From contig LSRY02000074.1 in assembly GCA_001643675.2 (NCBI GenBank), positions 47,511 to 111,510 of the forward strand: 64,000 bases of DNA, read 5' to 3'. This document shows, piece by piece, positions 38,717 to 51,131 of this stretch (its first letter is position 1; each line of letters starts with the position of its first letter). The position numbers and the translations under genes are program-made. A model generated the notes under the pieces. The model saw only the letters and a program-made list of their open reading frames with translations. It did no database searches and was not told where the DNA came from. Origin of the DNA: Monocercomonoides exilis (taxonomy: Eukaryota > Preaxostyla > Oxymonadida > Polymastigidae).

Positions 38717-41006
38717 ATGGAAATCAGTTTTGGTGTTTTTGCGGTGCTTGTGGGGAGCATTGGGGTGCTGGGGCTGTTTGTGGTGTATCTGTGCGGCGGC
38801 ACGCTGGGGTGCCGGTCGGGGGTGTGGGGGCGAGCGTTCAAGTGGCTGACGTGCGGAAGCTTTGAAAAACGCGCAGAAAGCGCTCCAGCGCCGCCATCGA
38901 AGGATGAGGGGCGGAGAACCTGCGGGAAGATGGTGCACTACTTGGTGGCGGAAAGGAATCCGATTGTTCAGGTGTGTGCCCCGCAGCATTGAAGGAAAAG
39001 ACGAATAAATGGAAGATTTTTATGCTCTTTTTTTGTTTCAATTTTTGCTTCAATTTTTGCTTCAATTGGGTGCGGTGCGTTGGCTGGGCGGGAAGACAGA
39101 TCTTCTATGTTCTTGTTGCAGGAGGGATGATCGGCGGGTGGGCAGTGTTTGTGTGCCCGCACGTGCCGAACTTCTTCTGGGACAGCGTGCAGAAGTATGC
39201 GAGTTGTTTTTCGAGTATTTTTTTGTTTGGGCTGAACTTGCAGGATCTTTGGCTGACTGTGTGGCTCTTGCGGGTGTGAGTGCGTTCTGCGGGCTGTTTG
39301 CTGTGCTGGCGGTTGTCCTGTTTTTCGTGACGTGCTATTCAGACCCAGGGTTTGTGACGGCTGGGAACGTGGAGGACCTGTTCCGGTGCTTCCCGTACGA
39401 TAATGTGATCTACAGCGAAGAGAAGATGTGTCCCGTGTGCAAGCTGCCTCGGTGTGAATCAGCCTTCGACGAAGTCTTTTTTCGTTCATTTTTTCAAATT
39501 AATATTTATAATTGCTTTCTTATTTTTATTTTTATTTTTCATTTCTTTTTCTGGTGGGGCTCGTGGCTGGAACGAGCAGGCCACCGCGGTCGCAGCACTG
39601 CTCAATGTGTGGGAGGTGTGTGTCGAAGCGGGACCACCACTGCCCGTGGTTCAACACATGCATCGGAGAGTGGAACTTCCGGTATTTTCTGCTGTTCCTG
39701 TTTGTGAACGGGGTGGCAGCGATGTGCATGGGAATCAGCAGCATGGGGGTGATTGGGGCGTGGCTGGTGGACCGGCGGCTGTGGGTGCCGGCGAGGCTGC
39801 GGGTGCTGGGGGTGCGGAGCAGCGGGATGGGGTGGAGCAAGCTGCTGCAGATTGTGGTGGGGGAGAAGACGGGGTGTGTGGCGCTTGGGCTCTACGGGAT
39901 CATTCTGGGGCTGTTTGTGTTTGGGTTTCTGGCAGTACAGATTGTGTCGATGGTGACGAACAGGACAACAGCAGAAGAGGGAAAGGTGTGGGGCAGGAAG
40001 AATGGAGAGAGGGATAGAGAGAGGAAGAGAGTGAGAATCTGAGATGAGTTTTATGTTCATGTTTTTATCTCCGAACAATTGACCCTATTTTTGACATGGA
40101 TTTTGTATGTGCCTGCTTTTCTTTTTCTTTTTTCCCTTTTTCCCCACCTGTCAGATGGATCGGCTGAAGAGCCTGCGGCGAGTGGCAGAGTATCTTTTGT
40201 CTCTGAATGGAGGGAGAACAGCAGCGGCCAAAGAAGAAGAAGAAGATGGTGAAGAAGAAGAAAAGGGAAAAAGAGGAGGGGAAGGAGAAGAGGAAAGATG
40301 GGCTGGGTGGGTGAGCGAGGGGAGGAGGAAGGAGCTGGAGAGTGATGTTGGTGTGGCGCTTGTGAACAAATACTCGAAAGGAGTGTGGGAGAATGCGATG
40401 GAGGTGTGCTTGCCTCTGTCGCTGAGAGAAAGGCCGCCTGTGTTTGGGAAGGGAAGTGCGCTCAACACGTGGGAGGAGGGAGAGGCAGGCAGGGAAGGAG
40501 AGAAAGAGGAGAGAAAAGAGGAGAGAAAAGAAGAGAAGAGCAGCATGCAGAGGACAGAAGAAATGCATTCCCAGTCTTCAACGACTGCAAGAGCAGCCTC
40601 AGCAGAAGAGGAGCAGCCAACCACAGGCAGAAGCAGGGCAAAGAAGGCGGTGCAGTCGAGAGTGTGGACAGGCAGCGCAAGAGACCGGCCACCGCTGCCA
40701 CGAGGGTTTTTGGGGCGGGGTCTTTTCCGGCGAGCGGAAGAGGCGCTGAAAAGAAAGAAGGAAGAGGAAGCAAAGCGAAGAGAAGAGGAAGCGAAAGCGA
40801 AGGAGCTGAGGAGAGGGAGGATGGGGTGGGGCTGGGGCTGGGGCAGGGACAAGGAAGGGAGCGGAAGAGGCGCAAAGGAACAAGAGAAAGGGAAGGAGAA
40901 GGAAGTGATGGAGGGGAAAAGGAAAAGAAGAGAAAAGGGAACAGCAGTGGAGGAGAGGTTGAAAAGGCTGGCCAAAAGCAGAGGAATTGGAAGAAAGGTG
41001 CGATGA
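38717..41006 (+). CDS. DHHC palmitoyltransferase, ZDHHC4-like, five exons
   Basis: Exons are 38717-38971, 39100-39202 (or 39214), 39244-39451, 39580-39985 and 40155-41006, in phase throughout. Features in order: N-terminal membrane helix; NPIVQIFYVL helix; a DPG motif ([12 protein letters not shown]); the Cys-rich domain [15 protein letters not shown] then [17 protein letters not shown] with the active Cys of DHHC; two more helices; the NRTTAEE motif (TTxE); and in exon 5 [14 protein letters not shown], the conserved post-TTxE motif. The enzyme S-acylates cytoplasmic Cys residues of proteins at internal membranes. The spacing before CPVC resembles ZDHHC4. Exon 5 then extends as a basic, Glu/Arg-rich tail unusual for the family. 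Two introns are each 128 bp. The C-terminal end is uncertain because a neighbouring frame is open to 41143. Confidence 0.88.
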
Positions 41007-41537
41007 GGAACGAGGGGAGGAGAAGGAAGCGTGAATGGAGGACGCAGCTGTGCCGGACGAGATGTTCGAGCAGGGCTTTTCCAGCGAACAGCAAAATGGC
41101 AAATGCCCTGATTGAAAAATTCGGGAAGATGGAAAAGAAGTGAAATAGAAATGTTTCTCAATCATCAATTTGCTTTTTGTTCACGTTTTGTGACCTTTTA
41201 TAATTATTCTTTGTTATTATTATTATTATTATTTTTTGTTTGAGTTGAAGAATTTTAAGCATTAACCGAGCGAGAAGAGAGTGAACACGAAAAAATGAAA
41301 AAATGGAAAAAAAATAAATGGATCTTCTACCCATAGGAAAATAAGAGGAGAGAAGAAAAGAAATGAAACGAGCTGTAGAAGGCGAGGGGAGAGGCTTCGC
41401 AGGGCGGAGAGGGGGCGAGTGATGGGAGAAAAGGATTGTTTTGGGATTGTGAAAAACCGATTTTTCTTTCTTTTTTTTGTGCTGAGGCAACTGCGTGTGC
41501 AACTCAGAATTGAAAAAGCGAGATTGCAGAAAAGAAA
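41007..41537. other. AT-rich intergenic region
   Basis: It holds the 3' flank of the palmitoyltransferase gene and the upstream region of the papain-like gene. A short TTA/TTG microsatellite lies at 41212-41238. Nothing else is seen. Confidence 0.5.
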
Positions 41538-44490
41538 ATGAAGGGACTTATCATGGCAGTGATTGCCGTGGTGCTTGGGGCAGAAACGGGGGTTGTTGAC
41601 CACGGGCTGTGGAAGGAGCGGGTGCTGCGGAGCAGGGGGATGCCAGAAAAGCCGTTTATGAAAATGTGGGCGGAGGACAACAGCGAGGCTGTGCTGAGTG
41701 CGGAGAGGCCGGCAAACAAGTATGTTGTCGAAAGGCTGCCTGAAAGCTACGACCCGCGGGAGAGGCACCCAGAGTGCATTCTGCGAGCATCGAACCAGCT
41801 GTCTTGCGGAAGGTGTGTGAATGTGCGTGGAGGTGGGTGCGAAGCGAGGATCCCTGGAACAAGAAAGGAGACCATATGCGCTGTTGTTTTTATAGAATTT
41901 GTTTTTCGAATTGTTTTGCATTTTTTTTTATTTGTCCATTTGATGATTTGCAGTTGCTGGGCAGAGTCTGTGACGAAGGCGCTTGGGGAGCGACTGTGCC
42001 GAGCAACAGGCGGGCTGTTCCGCGGGGAGCTGTCGACGCAGAGCCTGGTGGACTGCAACCGAGACGGGAGCAGCTGCGAGGGCGGGCGGGCAGCAGAGGC
42101 GTGGGTGGAGACGATGGAGGATGGAGTGCCGCTGGGTGTGTGCCAGCCGTATCGCGGGCGGCAGGGGCAGTGCCAGAGGGGATGTGTGAATGCGCTGGGG
42201 AGCGGGGTGGTGTTTTCGGAGAGCGTTCACTGGGCAGACGCGGAGGGGAAGAGCGGGAGGGAGCGGGTGAAAGAGGAGCTTGTTGTGTTTGGGCCGGTGA
42301 CAGGGACGATTGTGGTGCGGGAAGACTTCACGAAGTACAAAGAGGGGATTTACGTGGAGCAGACGGGAGAGTGGCAGACTCCGCATTCAGTGCGGATAGT
42401 GGGGTATGGGAAGGAGCGGGTGGGGAGGAAGGCAGCGCTGGCAGTGAAGAAGGCAGAGGCAGAGGCGAGGAAAAGAGATGCCGAATGGAGGCAGAGCAAC
42501 AGGAGCAAAAGCAGCAGGATCGAGGTGGGTGTGGTGGATGAGATGAGCAATGATGAAGACGGAGATGGAAACGGGGCAGAGGACGAGACGGAGGAGATTG
42601 GGTACTGGCTGTGCGTGAATTCGTGGGGGAAGCAGTGGGGAGACGAAGGGTTTTTCAAGATCCGAGAAGGGGCAGTGAAGAAGGTGCAGTTTGGATACCC
42701 GCGCGTGAGTGTGGAGGATTCTGTGCAGATGCCGCAATGGGCTGTCGAAGGGGGAAAGACAAGGAGCAAGGCAGGCGGAGCTCGAGGAGATGGGGTGATG
42801 GTGCCTGTGTTTGGGAGGGTGCAGATTGGATCGGTGTTTCCAGACAGGATCTCGGTGGATGTGGTGGAGCAGCGTCGGGGCAGAGGAGAAAGAGAGTGTG
42901 GAGATGTGAAGGCGCGGTTTGCAGTGAAGGGAGCAAACATGTTTAAGACGCCTCATCTGCAGTGCCGGCTGGACAATGTGATGTCTTCGGGGGTGGAATG
43001 GGTGTCGCCATCAGAGATTGTCTGTGTGTTCTCATCACTGAAAGACAGCTGGGTGCTGTGTGGAGCAGGAAAAGGTGTGCAGAAAGAGAGAAGATGATTT
43101 TGCCAATGAGTTGTTTCTTTTCTTTTTTATTTTTATTTTTATTTTTTATTTTTGTTTTTGTTTTATCATATTTTTGTATTTGATGTTATTCTGTGACATG
43201 CTGCGAATTATTGAATGTTTGCCTTGTGTCTTGCTGTGATATGCTGTGTGGGCTGCAGAGAGAGAAAAGTGTGGCTGAGTGTGTCTGTGGATGGAGTGAT
43301 CTGGGCCAATGGGATTGGAATAGAGGCAACACGAGACTTCTGCTTGATCAAAGAAGAAGAAAGAGAAGAAGAAGAAGGAGGAGGAGGAGAAAGAGAAAGA
43401 GAAGAGAGAAGCAGAATTCGGCTGTCGAACTGCTCGTCAGGGGTGTTTGGATGCGGAAGGGCAACAGAGCTATCGCCAGCGGAGTGCCAATGCGGTGGAC
43501 AGAGAGGCGGACGAGAATGCGAATGGGAAGACGGGCGGTGCAGCCGGAACTCGGATTGTGGGAATGGAGGAAGGTGTGTGTCCGTGAAGAAGAGGCACTT
43601 CACAAGCAGAAGAGATTGGGATGGAGACGAGGGGAGAGAAAAAGAGGAAGAAAGAGACAAGAAAGTGTGTGTGTGCAAAAGAGGATTTGAAGGGGCATAT
43701 TGTGGAGATGCTGTGGAAGCGGAGAGGAGGAAGCGAGGGCAAATGGGAGGAGAAAGAGGAAAAGAAGGGGAGAGAAAGAAGACGGGGAGAGGAAAAATGG
43801 AGAAGATGGAGAAGATGGAGTTATGAGAGAAGAAGAGAATGAGGATGGGTGGTTGAGGAGAAGCGAGAAGGCGATGGAGTGGGTGGGGTGTGTGTTTGGG
43901 GTGTGTGTGCTTGCAAGCGTGCTTGGAGTTGGAGTGGTTGTGTGTGAAGGAGAAAGCAAAAGAGAGTGGCTGATGGAGGAGCTTCAGGAAGAGGCTGCGA
44001 AGGAAGAAGAAGAAGTTGAAGAAGAAGAAAAGGAAGAGAGGAAATTAGAAGATTGTGAAAAGAAGGATGATGAAAGAGAGAAAAGCGAAGAAAGCGAAGA
44101 AAAGAGAAGGAGAAAGAGGAGGAATGAAAGAGAAATGAAGACGATACAGATGGGTGCAAATGGAAAGAGGGAAGAAGAAGAAGAAGAAGAGGAGGAGGAG
44201 GAAGAAGAAGAAACAATGAAGAAAGAAGAAGGAGAGAGAAGGGTTCCGAATGTGAGAGAAGTGTCAACGCCAAATTTGTGGGAGAATGAAAGCAGAAGGG
44301 AAGAGGAGAAGCCAGAAAGAGGGGAACATGAAATGAATGAGGAGGAAACAGATGAGGATGATGAAGAGGAAGAGGAAAGAACAGAAACGAAAGGGGAGAA
44401 AGATGAGAGGTGGAGAAAGAGGGGAACAGAGATTGCATTGGGAAGAGGAAAAGGGATTGGACGAGATGCACACTCGCCGAAGCTGTCAAC
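41538..44490 (+). CDS. Membrane-anchored papain-like protein with TIG and EGF-like regions
   Basis: Exon 1 is 41538-41812, exon 2 is 41954-43074 and exon 3 starts at 43261. A signal peptide (about 1-16) and propeptide lead into a C1A domain. Splicing recreates CGSCWAES with the catalytic Cys; STQSLVDCN follows. The His is in TPHSVRIVGYG and the Asn in CVNSWGKQWGDEGFF. A charged insert of about 55 residues separates His and Asn. A C-terminal region ending SPSEIVCVF, plus VWLSVSVDGVIW in exon 3, resembles an IPT/TIG fold. Then come a Cys-rich stretch with CSRNSDCGNGGRCV and CVCKRGFEGAYC (EGF-like), a membrane helix (VGCVFGVCVLASVLGVGVVV, about 43885-43945) and an acidic cytoplasmic coiled coil. 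A frame change between 43.69 and 43.85 kb is unexplained. The 3' end is approximate. Confidence 0.75.
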
Positions 44491-44675
44491 AGGGTTCACT
44501 TCACCTCAAAACACCTCAATCATTTCAGTCACAATCCACAAAATGTTCAACACACACAACACGCATTTCACACTCTTCATTCGCTTCTTTTGCTTCTTTC
44601 ACTCCATTCAATCAAAGCACTTCATGCGCATCATCCTCGTTGCCAGCATCGCCTTTCCCGCCGGCATCTACTCCA

Positions 44676-47066
44676 ATGAGCACAGCAGTTGCAGCAACCA
44701 CAGATGGAGCAAAAACAGCTTCGTCTCTTTCGCCAGATTCAACTCCATCACATCTTGCAGCCACATCATTTGCTATCTCTCCAACTTTTGCATCTTCATC
44801 ATCATCATCTTCTTCTTCTTCTTCGTCTTCATCGGCATTATCATCATCACGATCATCTCTTTCATTTCACTCATCTTCTGTGCACGCTCCGCTGAGGAAG
44901 AGCTATGTGAGCTTGGAAGAACAAGGAGTGGCATTGGCAGTGGCAGAGGAGGGGGAGACGAAGCAGATGATGAGTGAGGAACTCAAAAAAGAAGAGAAGG
45001 CGGAACAAAGAGTTAAAAGAAGAGGAAGAAAGGAGGAAATATTGACAAGGCTGAAAGGGGTGGATGTTGGGATGAGGAGGTGTGTGGCGCTGGGTGGGCT
45101 GTGTGTGCACATGGCGCGTGTGGTGTGTGTGCTGTCGCTGTGCAAATACAGCGAGATGCCGGTTGTGATTGGGATGTTCATGCGGCGGTGTGGCGGAGCG
45201 CTGTTTGGGATGGATGTGCCAGTGGTGTCTGGGGTGTGGAAAGGGTTTGTGGGAAGAGGAAGAGGAGGAGAAGGAGGAGGAGGAGGATTGGAGATGTGGT
45301 TGGGGAAGGAGGGGGGAAGGGTTGTGGAGGAGAGAGGAGGGAGATGGGGTGGATGGGATGGAAGGGGTGGATGGGAGGGAGAGAGGAAAAGGAGGACGTG
45401 GGAGAGGATTGTGGATTGGGTGACGCTGAAGGGGAAAGGCGTGGGAGCGGAAATGGTTGTTGGGGAGAAGAGGTGGGGGGTGTGTGGAGAATGGTGTGTG
45501 GCGGAGAACAAGGAGATGGCATCATTTGTGGGGTCGATTTCGGATGGGGAGGTTGATGTGTGGAGCGTGGGGGTGTATGGGGCTTGTGTTGGGGCGACGG
45601 TGTGTGTGTTGTTGTGGTGTGCGGTGGGGCTGTGGCTGTGTGGTGGGAGTTGTGGGTGGGGAGAGGCAGGGGAGAGGGAGAAAAAAGAGGATGAAGAGGA
45701 GAGAGTTGAAGAAAAGAAGAAGCGAAGAGGCTGCCGGAGAGGGAGACAGGGAGAAGAAGAAAGGAAAAGGAACAAGGAAGAAGGGCATGAGATGTCAGGG
45801 AGGTGCGGGATGCGTGTTGGGATATGGATGACGATGGTTGTGTGGGAAGGGGTGTGGTTTGTGTGTGTGTTTGGGTGTGTTGGGGCTGTTGGGGAGTATG
45901 TGGGGAGGGGGAGGTGGGAGAGGTGGGGAGTTGCAGAGCGTGTGGGGCGAGTGTGTGCGGGCTGTGTGTGGCAGCAGCAGTTGTGTGGGAGGGGGTGCGC
46001 GGGGTGTGCTGTGCGTGGTGGGAGTGGCAGGGGAAGCAGAGGAAGGGGAGGAAGGAAGGAGAAGGGGGCGGATTTGGGGGTGTGATGAGGCATGTGCTGG
46101 GTGGAGAGGCAGATGAGCTGGGGGCGTTGGGGCTGGATCTGGGGCTGCCGCTGGGAGTTGAGGGTGGATGGGAACAGAGGAGCGGCAGCACACAAGACGA
46201 GGAATGCTGCAGTTGCACAAGAGAGAAGGGGAAGGGAGAGAAAGAGAGAAAGCAACAAAGAAATGATGAAGATGAAGAAGAAAATGAAGATGAAGATGAA
46301 GATGAAGAGAAGGAGAAGGAAGGAGGGTCTGCTGAAGTGGATGGAGTGGGTGGGGATGGGGAGCGAGTGTGTTGGAGTGAGCGTGTGCATGCGTGTGCTG
46401 GAGGTGTGTGTGTGTCTGTTTGTGGGGATGGGAAGCGACAATGTTGCGCTGAGCAGCATTGTGCTCCTGTTTGGTGAATTTGCGAGTGGGCTGCTGCTTT
46501 GTCTTGTGCTGCCTTGGAAGGTGTGCTTCATGTTTGATAACTTTCATTTTTGTTTTCTTTGCGAGAAAGAAGAAAAAGGAAGAAAGTATTGATTTTTGCA
46601 TTCTTCGGAATGCTAATGAACGTTCATATCATTTTATTTTATTTTATTTTATTTTATATTTTTTCAAATTTCTTTTTATTGAAATTTTTGTTGTTCTGCT
46701 TTGATGTGTTGGCATTGACATGCTTCGAAACCATTTCTGGTGTGGGTGCAGACACTGCTGATAGGGGTGACAGCAGCGTTTCTGTGCTGGGTGGGAGGAT
46801 TTGCAGTGGTGATGGATGTGCTGGGAGGGTATGTGGGGAAGACGCAGCGCTGTGGATCGGGATGGTGTTCTGCGTTGGGGTGGCAGCGCTTGAAGTTGTT
46901 GCGCTCGGAGGCGGAGTGTTTGAGCGCGTGCAGCGTGTGTGAGAAGAAGAAAGAAGAGCACAGGATTTTTGCATATTTTTTTCCCATTTCCATTTCCATT
47001 TCTTTTTTCTGTCTTTTTCCCCCAGGCTTTAAAGGAATAGAAACGAATGAATGTGTCCGAAAGTGA
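44676..47066 (+). CDS. Multi-pass membrane protein, family not recognised
   Basis: ATG 44676 opens a frame to 46085. A Ser/Ala-rich cytoplasmic start and a charged linker precede Cys/Val/Gly-rich hydrophobic helices near 45070-45180, 45560-45660 and 45810-45900. A neighbouring frame carries further helices at 46340-46520, ending LCLVLPWK. A phase-0 intron (46521-46751, GTGTGC...GTGCAG) joins TLLIGVTAAFLCWVGGF. Another hydrophobic piece (LWIGMVFCVGVAALEVVAL) lies one base out of frame after a G-rich run. A transporter or receptor is possible, but no motif decides it. The frame changes near 46.1 and 46.83 kb may be sequence errors in G runs. Confidence 0.5.
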
Positions 47067-47561
47067 ACTCCCACTGAAAGGGCAATTGCTTGTTGTTGCC
47101 AGAGATAAATACAGTTGAGCCTTGAGTGAAGTTTTACAAACAAACAAAAAAAGCCCAAACAAAAGGAAAAGGAAAAAGAAAAAAGCAAACACAAACACAA
47201 ACATAGACCAGGCACACTTCTGCTTGAATGCCTTCGGAAAATTACAGATGTTTTTGTAAAAATAAAAAGAATAAACACTCACACTTACAAAGTGCGAAAA
47301 ACAAGAAAATAACACAAAAACAAATAAACATGCAAACAAACAAACGAGAAAGAAAGAAATAAAGATACAAAAATACTTTTCCAGAAACAACTGAAATGCA
47401 ACTCCAGTAGTGGAACCAATTGTAAAAATATTGCAATCAAAACGCTTGCAAATAAAGACTTATGAAAAAGAAAAATAAACGTCCAAAACACTCGAATGTC
47501 CATGCCATTTCATGATGCCTTGTTTGCTGAAATTCCCCATCAATCACTCTTTATCCAGCAT
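47067..47561. other. AT-rich convergent intergenic region
   Basis: It lies between two genes transcribed toward each other and should hold both 3' ends. No gene or repeat of note. Confidence 0.5.
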
Positions 47562-50500
47562 CTAATTCGCGACATTGAAAAGGAAAACCATGCGGTAATT
47601 CGCCTGGCGAAAAGCCTCGGGATCAGGAGCAGACAAAGGATCCGAGGGAATCGGCACGAACTCTGCATATGGCAGTCCCTCCACATCGGACACTTTCCCG
47701 CGAGAATAGAGCGACACCTGCTGCACCCGGTTTTTCGAGGGCAGGCTCCCCGAGCACCGCCAGAACAGCTGCACATCATTGTGCTGCGGCGTGGCCTCCA
47801 CACAGTCGCGAATCCCACGCTCTTCAATCGTATCATCCACCAAACGCAGCAGCACAACCCCAACATCCTCCCCCTTCTTCCCCTTCTCCCCCTTCTCCCC
47901 CTTCTCCCCCTTCTCCCCCCTTCTCCCCCCCTTCTCCCCCTTCTCCCCCTTCTCCCCTTCTCCCCTTCTCCAACTTCTCCAACTTCTTTCCCTTCTCCAA
48001 CTTCTCCAAGCAACCCACCTGCTTCCACCTGCTGCCATGTTTTGTGGAGTCGGCTGCAAAGCATTGCCCATACACTCCCCAGCACATATTTGCGCCAATC
48101 ACAGAAACAAGCTCAAACGGAGCAATTTGAAGGAAGACCCGCCTCCCTGCTGCCTCCTTCCCTTCTCCATGCCTGTTCCACTCAGCAATGCTCGCGTTCA
48201 ACACCCCAGCTGCCTTCACCCTCGCTTCTCGGTCTGCCCTCATGAACGCAATGCACGTCTCCCGGATGACCTGCACAGCCACATACAGCGCGTGGCTGTT
48301 CAGCTCCATGCTCCCAGCCAGCCGCCCAAACAGAGCACCAACATACCCTCCTCAAACACAAACCCCAGCTCTTTCTCCACATTCGTCAGCACCTCCAGCG
48401 CAAACAGGTCGATCGTGCTCTGCACAGACTCCAGCGAGTGCTGCTGGTATGCGACACTCGACAGCGACCCCACCCCAAAAGGCACCTGAAGCGCAAAAGG
48501 GCGCACCAGCCGCCCAACAAGCCTCCTGAAGAACGGCCGCGTCACCACATCGTCGCTGCTCGCATCTTGCGCAGCACACGTTGCAGCAATACAGCTCAGC
48601 GTGTGGTTGAAGCGCAGCGCTGCCCACGAGCTGTGCTGCCTCCGCACCGACACCAGGTTTCTGTTGACCCACCGGCCGTGCAACCAGCCCAATCTGCTGC
48701 AACAGAACACCGACGACATGTCTGACTGCAGCGTCCGTCTCTCCAGAAAAGACATTCTCAGCAGTTGCATCTTGTCCAGCGTGTAATCAGCAACCGACTC
48801 GTACTCCCCAACCACTGGCTCCCGGATGGAGCTGAACGGCGCTTCTTCCCAGATGGACCGCATGTACTCCTGGGAATAGATGTTTATGTACTCCTCGCTG
48901 TCTGCCCCTCCACCCCCAGCCTCTGCCGCTTTCTCCATCTCCATCTCCACCTCATCCAATTCCTCCATCAGCCGCTGCTCAAACACTCCGCCATACAGCC
49001 GCTTCATCTGCTGCCGATACAACATGCAGATGCTTTCAAGGCAGTGACTCGACATTCTGAAGAACAGTTTGTCCGGAAACCTGCTCGAGGGCAGTTACAG
49101 AAAGAAAAAAGAAAAGAAAAATCGAAATTGCAATTTGACAGTGGGGCATGCCTGTTCAGCCGCAACAGCTTGTTCACAATTGCTTCCAGCTGTTCATCAG
49201 GCATCGCCTCAGCCTTGCGCACTGTCCCGCAATAATACTTCGTGTCTGAATAAACATGCCTCAACAAAATCATAACACAACACAACACAACACAAGCAAG
49301 TCAAACCCCAGTCAGAAAACAAAACATTCAGGCAATAAATGCAATTGTAGATGTGGGGAATGTTCAGCTTGCTCTCCAACACTCCCTCTGCTTCGCCATC
49401 ACCACCGTCTCTTTCCCTGATGTTGACATCCATCTCGCTGCCCTCCCTCTTCAATCTGCTCTTTTCACTCTCCATAAGCTTTTGCTTTCGCTTCACGTAT
49501 TCTGCTTCTGCTCCTTCGGGAAGCGCAATGCCCTCAGCCAGCACGCCTGCCAGCTTCTTCACAGGCAAATTGAATCTGTAATGATCCTTCTCCCACAAAA
49601 CTGCACACGCCGCCTCCAAACGCACACAAAATGGGAGACGCTGTTCTTTTCGCTGCACTTCTGCCACTCTCCCCTCCTCTTGCTTCCTTTTCCCTCCCTT
49701 CTGCTTCCACTTCGCCTTGAGACGTTCCTTCTCCTTTGCTGCACTTTTCCCCCCTTTCCTCTTCTGTTCCCTTTGCCTCCTGTTCGCTCCCTCTTTGCTC
49801 TCCCTTTCTCTCCTTTGCTTTCCTCTGTGCCCCTGCCGCTGTCTGCTGCCTGCTCTGTCACGGACTCCCCATCATCCAGCTTTCCCACATCCTCCTCCTC
49901 GAACCTCTCACGCCCCTCTTCGAGCTCCACATCCACCACCCTTTCGTAATACGGAGCTCTCAGATTTATCTTTTCCCGCGCAACCCCTCGGCTCTTGTTC
50001 CCCACCGCAATCTCCGTCAGCACCCCCTCGAAGCAGTGCTCTTCAAATGCCTTCCCCCACCCATTGGACGCCATCAGGGTGATGTTTGTCCTGGCAGCGA
50101 ACACCAGCTGCAGCGCTTCGACCGCATCAATCAGCCCTGCCCTCTCCTGGCACCGCATCAGAATCGTGTCGATCCCGTCCAGAATGTGCTGCCCCACCAT
50201 CGCCGCAAGCCCCGCCTGGTCTGCGATCCTCACAAACCCCAACACCACCTTGGCCAGCGCACTCAGCGCCTCCTCGCTTTCTGCTGCGTGGATCCGCTCC
50301 ACAACTGCCGGAACCACTTCCCCATCAAAAATCACCTCTTGCAGCAGCGGCGACCCTACAACATCCGACGTCAAAACCGTCTTCGTCTGCTGCTTCTCCT
50401 TCCCGCGCGGTGATTTCACGTGCCTTTTTTCTTGCGCCGTCAGCTGGACCTCCTCCAACCTCAGCCTCCGGTGCTGCACTGGATACGACCTCACATCCAC

Positions 50501-51131
50501 AACAAGCGCCATTGCACGCACATAGCTGGCTGCCACCCTGTCGTCCGCTCCCGCGCTCAGCACCACCTTCCCGCAGTGCAGCACGTTGCGCAGAATATAC
50601 GCCGGAACACTCTCCATCCTTCCGACACATCGCCACAGCAAATCACACATCTCCTTCGAAATGCCAGCCAGCTCGCCTGCCCCAAACTTCCGCCCTCTGA
50701 AAACTCGCCATGAACAAACACAAAAACACAAATACTGAAGCTTTTCTGTCAGCCTCTCCAGCGCGTTAATCGCTGCACCAAAAAAATAAACATTGAAATG
50801 AAAAAGGCTCAAAGCTCAAAATCCGATTCTTTCCTGCAAAACAAGCAAACTCTCGTCTCTCACTTCTTCCACTTTTGCATCCTGCATCGCGTTCCCCATG
50901 CAGCATTTCCGTTGCACAGCAGCCCCACCCACAGCAAGAGCATCAACAAAACACAAAATCATCCAGTTTTGCACCATCAGCCAGCCCCCAAGTTGCACAA
51001 AAATAAAAACAAAGAAGAAAATGAGAATCACGTCTGAGCCAGCAGCAAACACCTTGAATATCGGAGGCGCTGTCTTGTTGTTCCTTCTTGTTGATCTCAT
51101 TTCCAGCAGCCAAATAAATATTACTCATCAA
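47562..51131 (-). CDS. Large helical (possibly ARM/HEAT-like) protein, multi-exon, family unknown
   Basis: ATG 51131 starts MSNIYLAAGNEIN; exon 1 ends at 51053 before GTGTTT. Later exons include coding from about 50700. Verified introns are 49306-49246 (61 bp) and 49139-49081 (59 bp); the latter joins LLRLNRHAPL to FPDKLFFRMSSHC in phase 2. The protein is mostly amphipathic helix (for example SAGADDRVAASYVRAMALVV), with GC-ending codons, consistent with a helical-repeat scaffold, but no known family was recognised. Near the C-terminus a Glu-Lys-Gly repeat (about 47870-48000) interrupts the fold, then QLFWRCSGSLPSKN ends at 47562. A one-base frame change at 48346-48348 (in a C run on the plus strand) and another near 49.77 kb remain. 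Confidence 0.6.
47874..48005. repeat. Coding CCCCTTCTC tract
   Basis: Tandem copies of a CCCCTTCTC-type nonamer and a CCAACTTCT variant lie inside the minus-strand coding region and encode Glu-Lys-Gly repeats. Such tracts are length-unstable. Confidence 0.85.
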
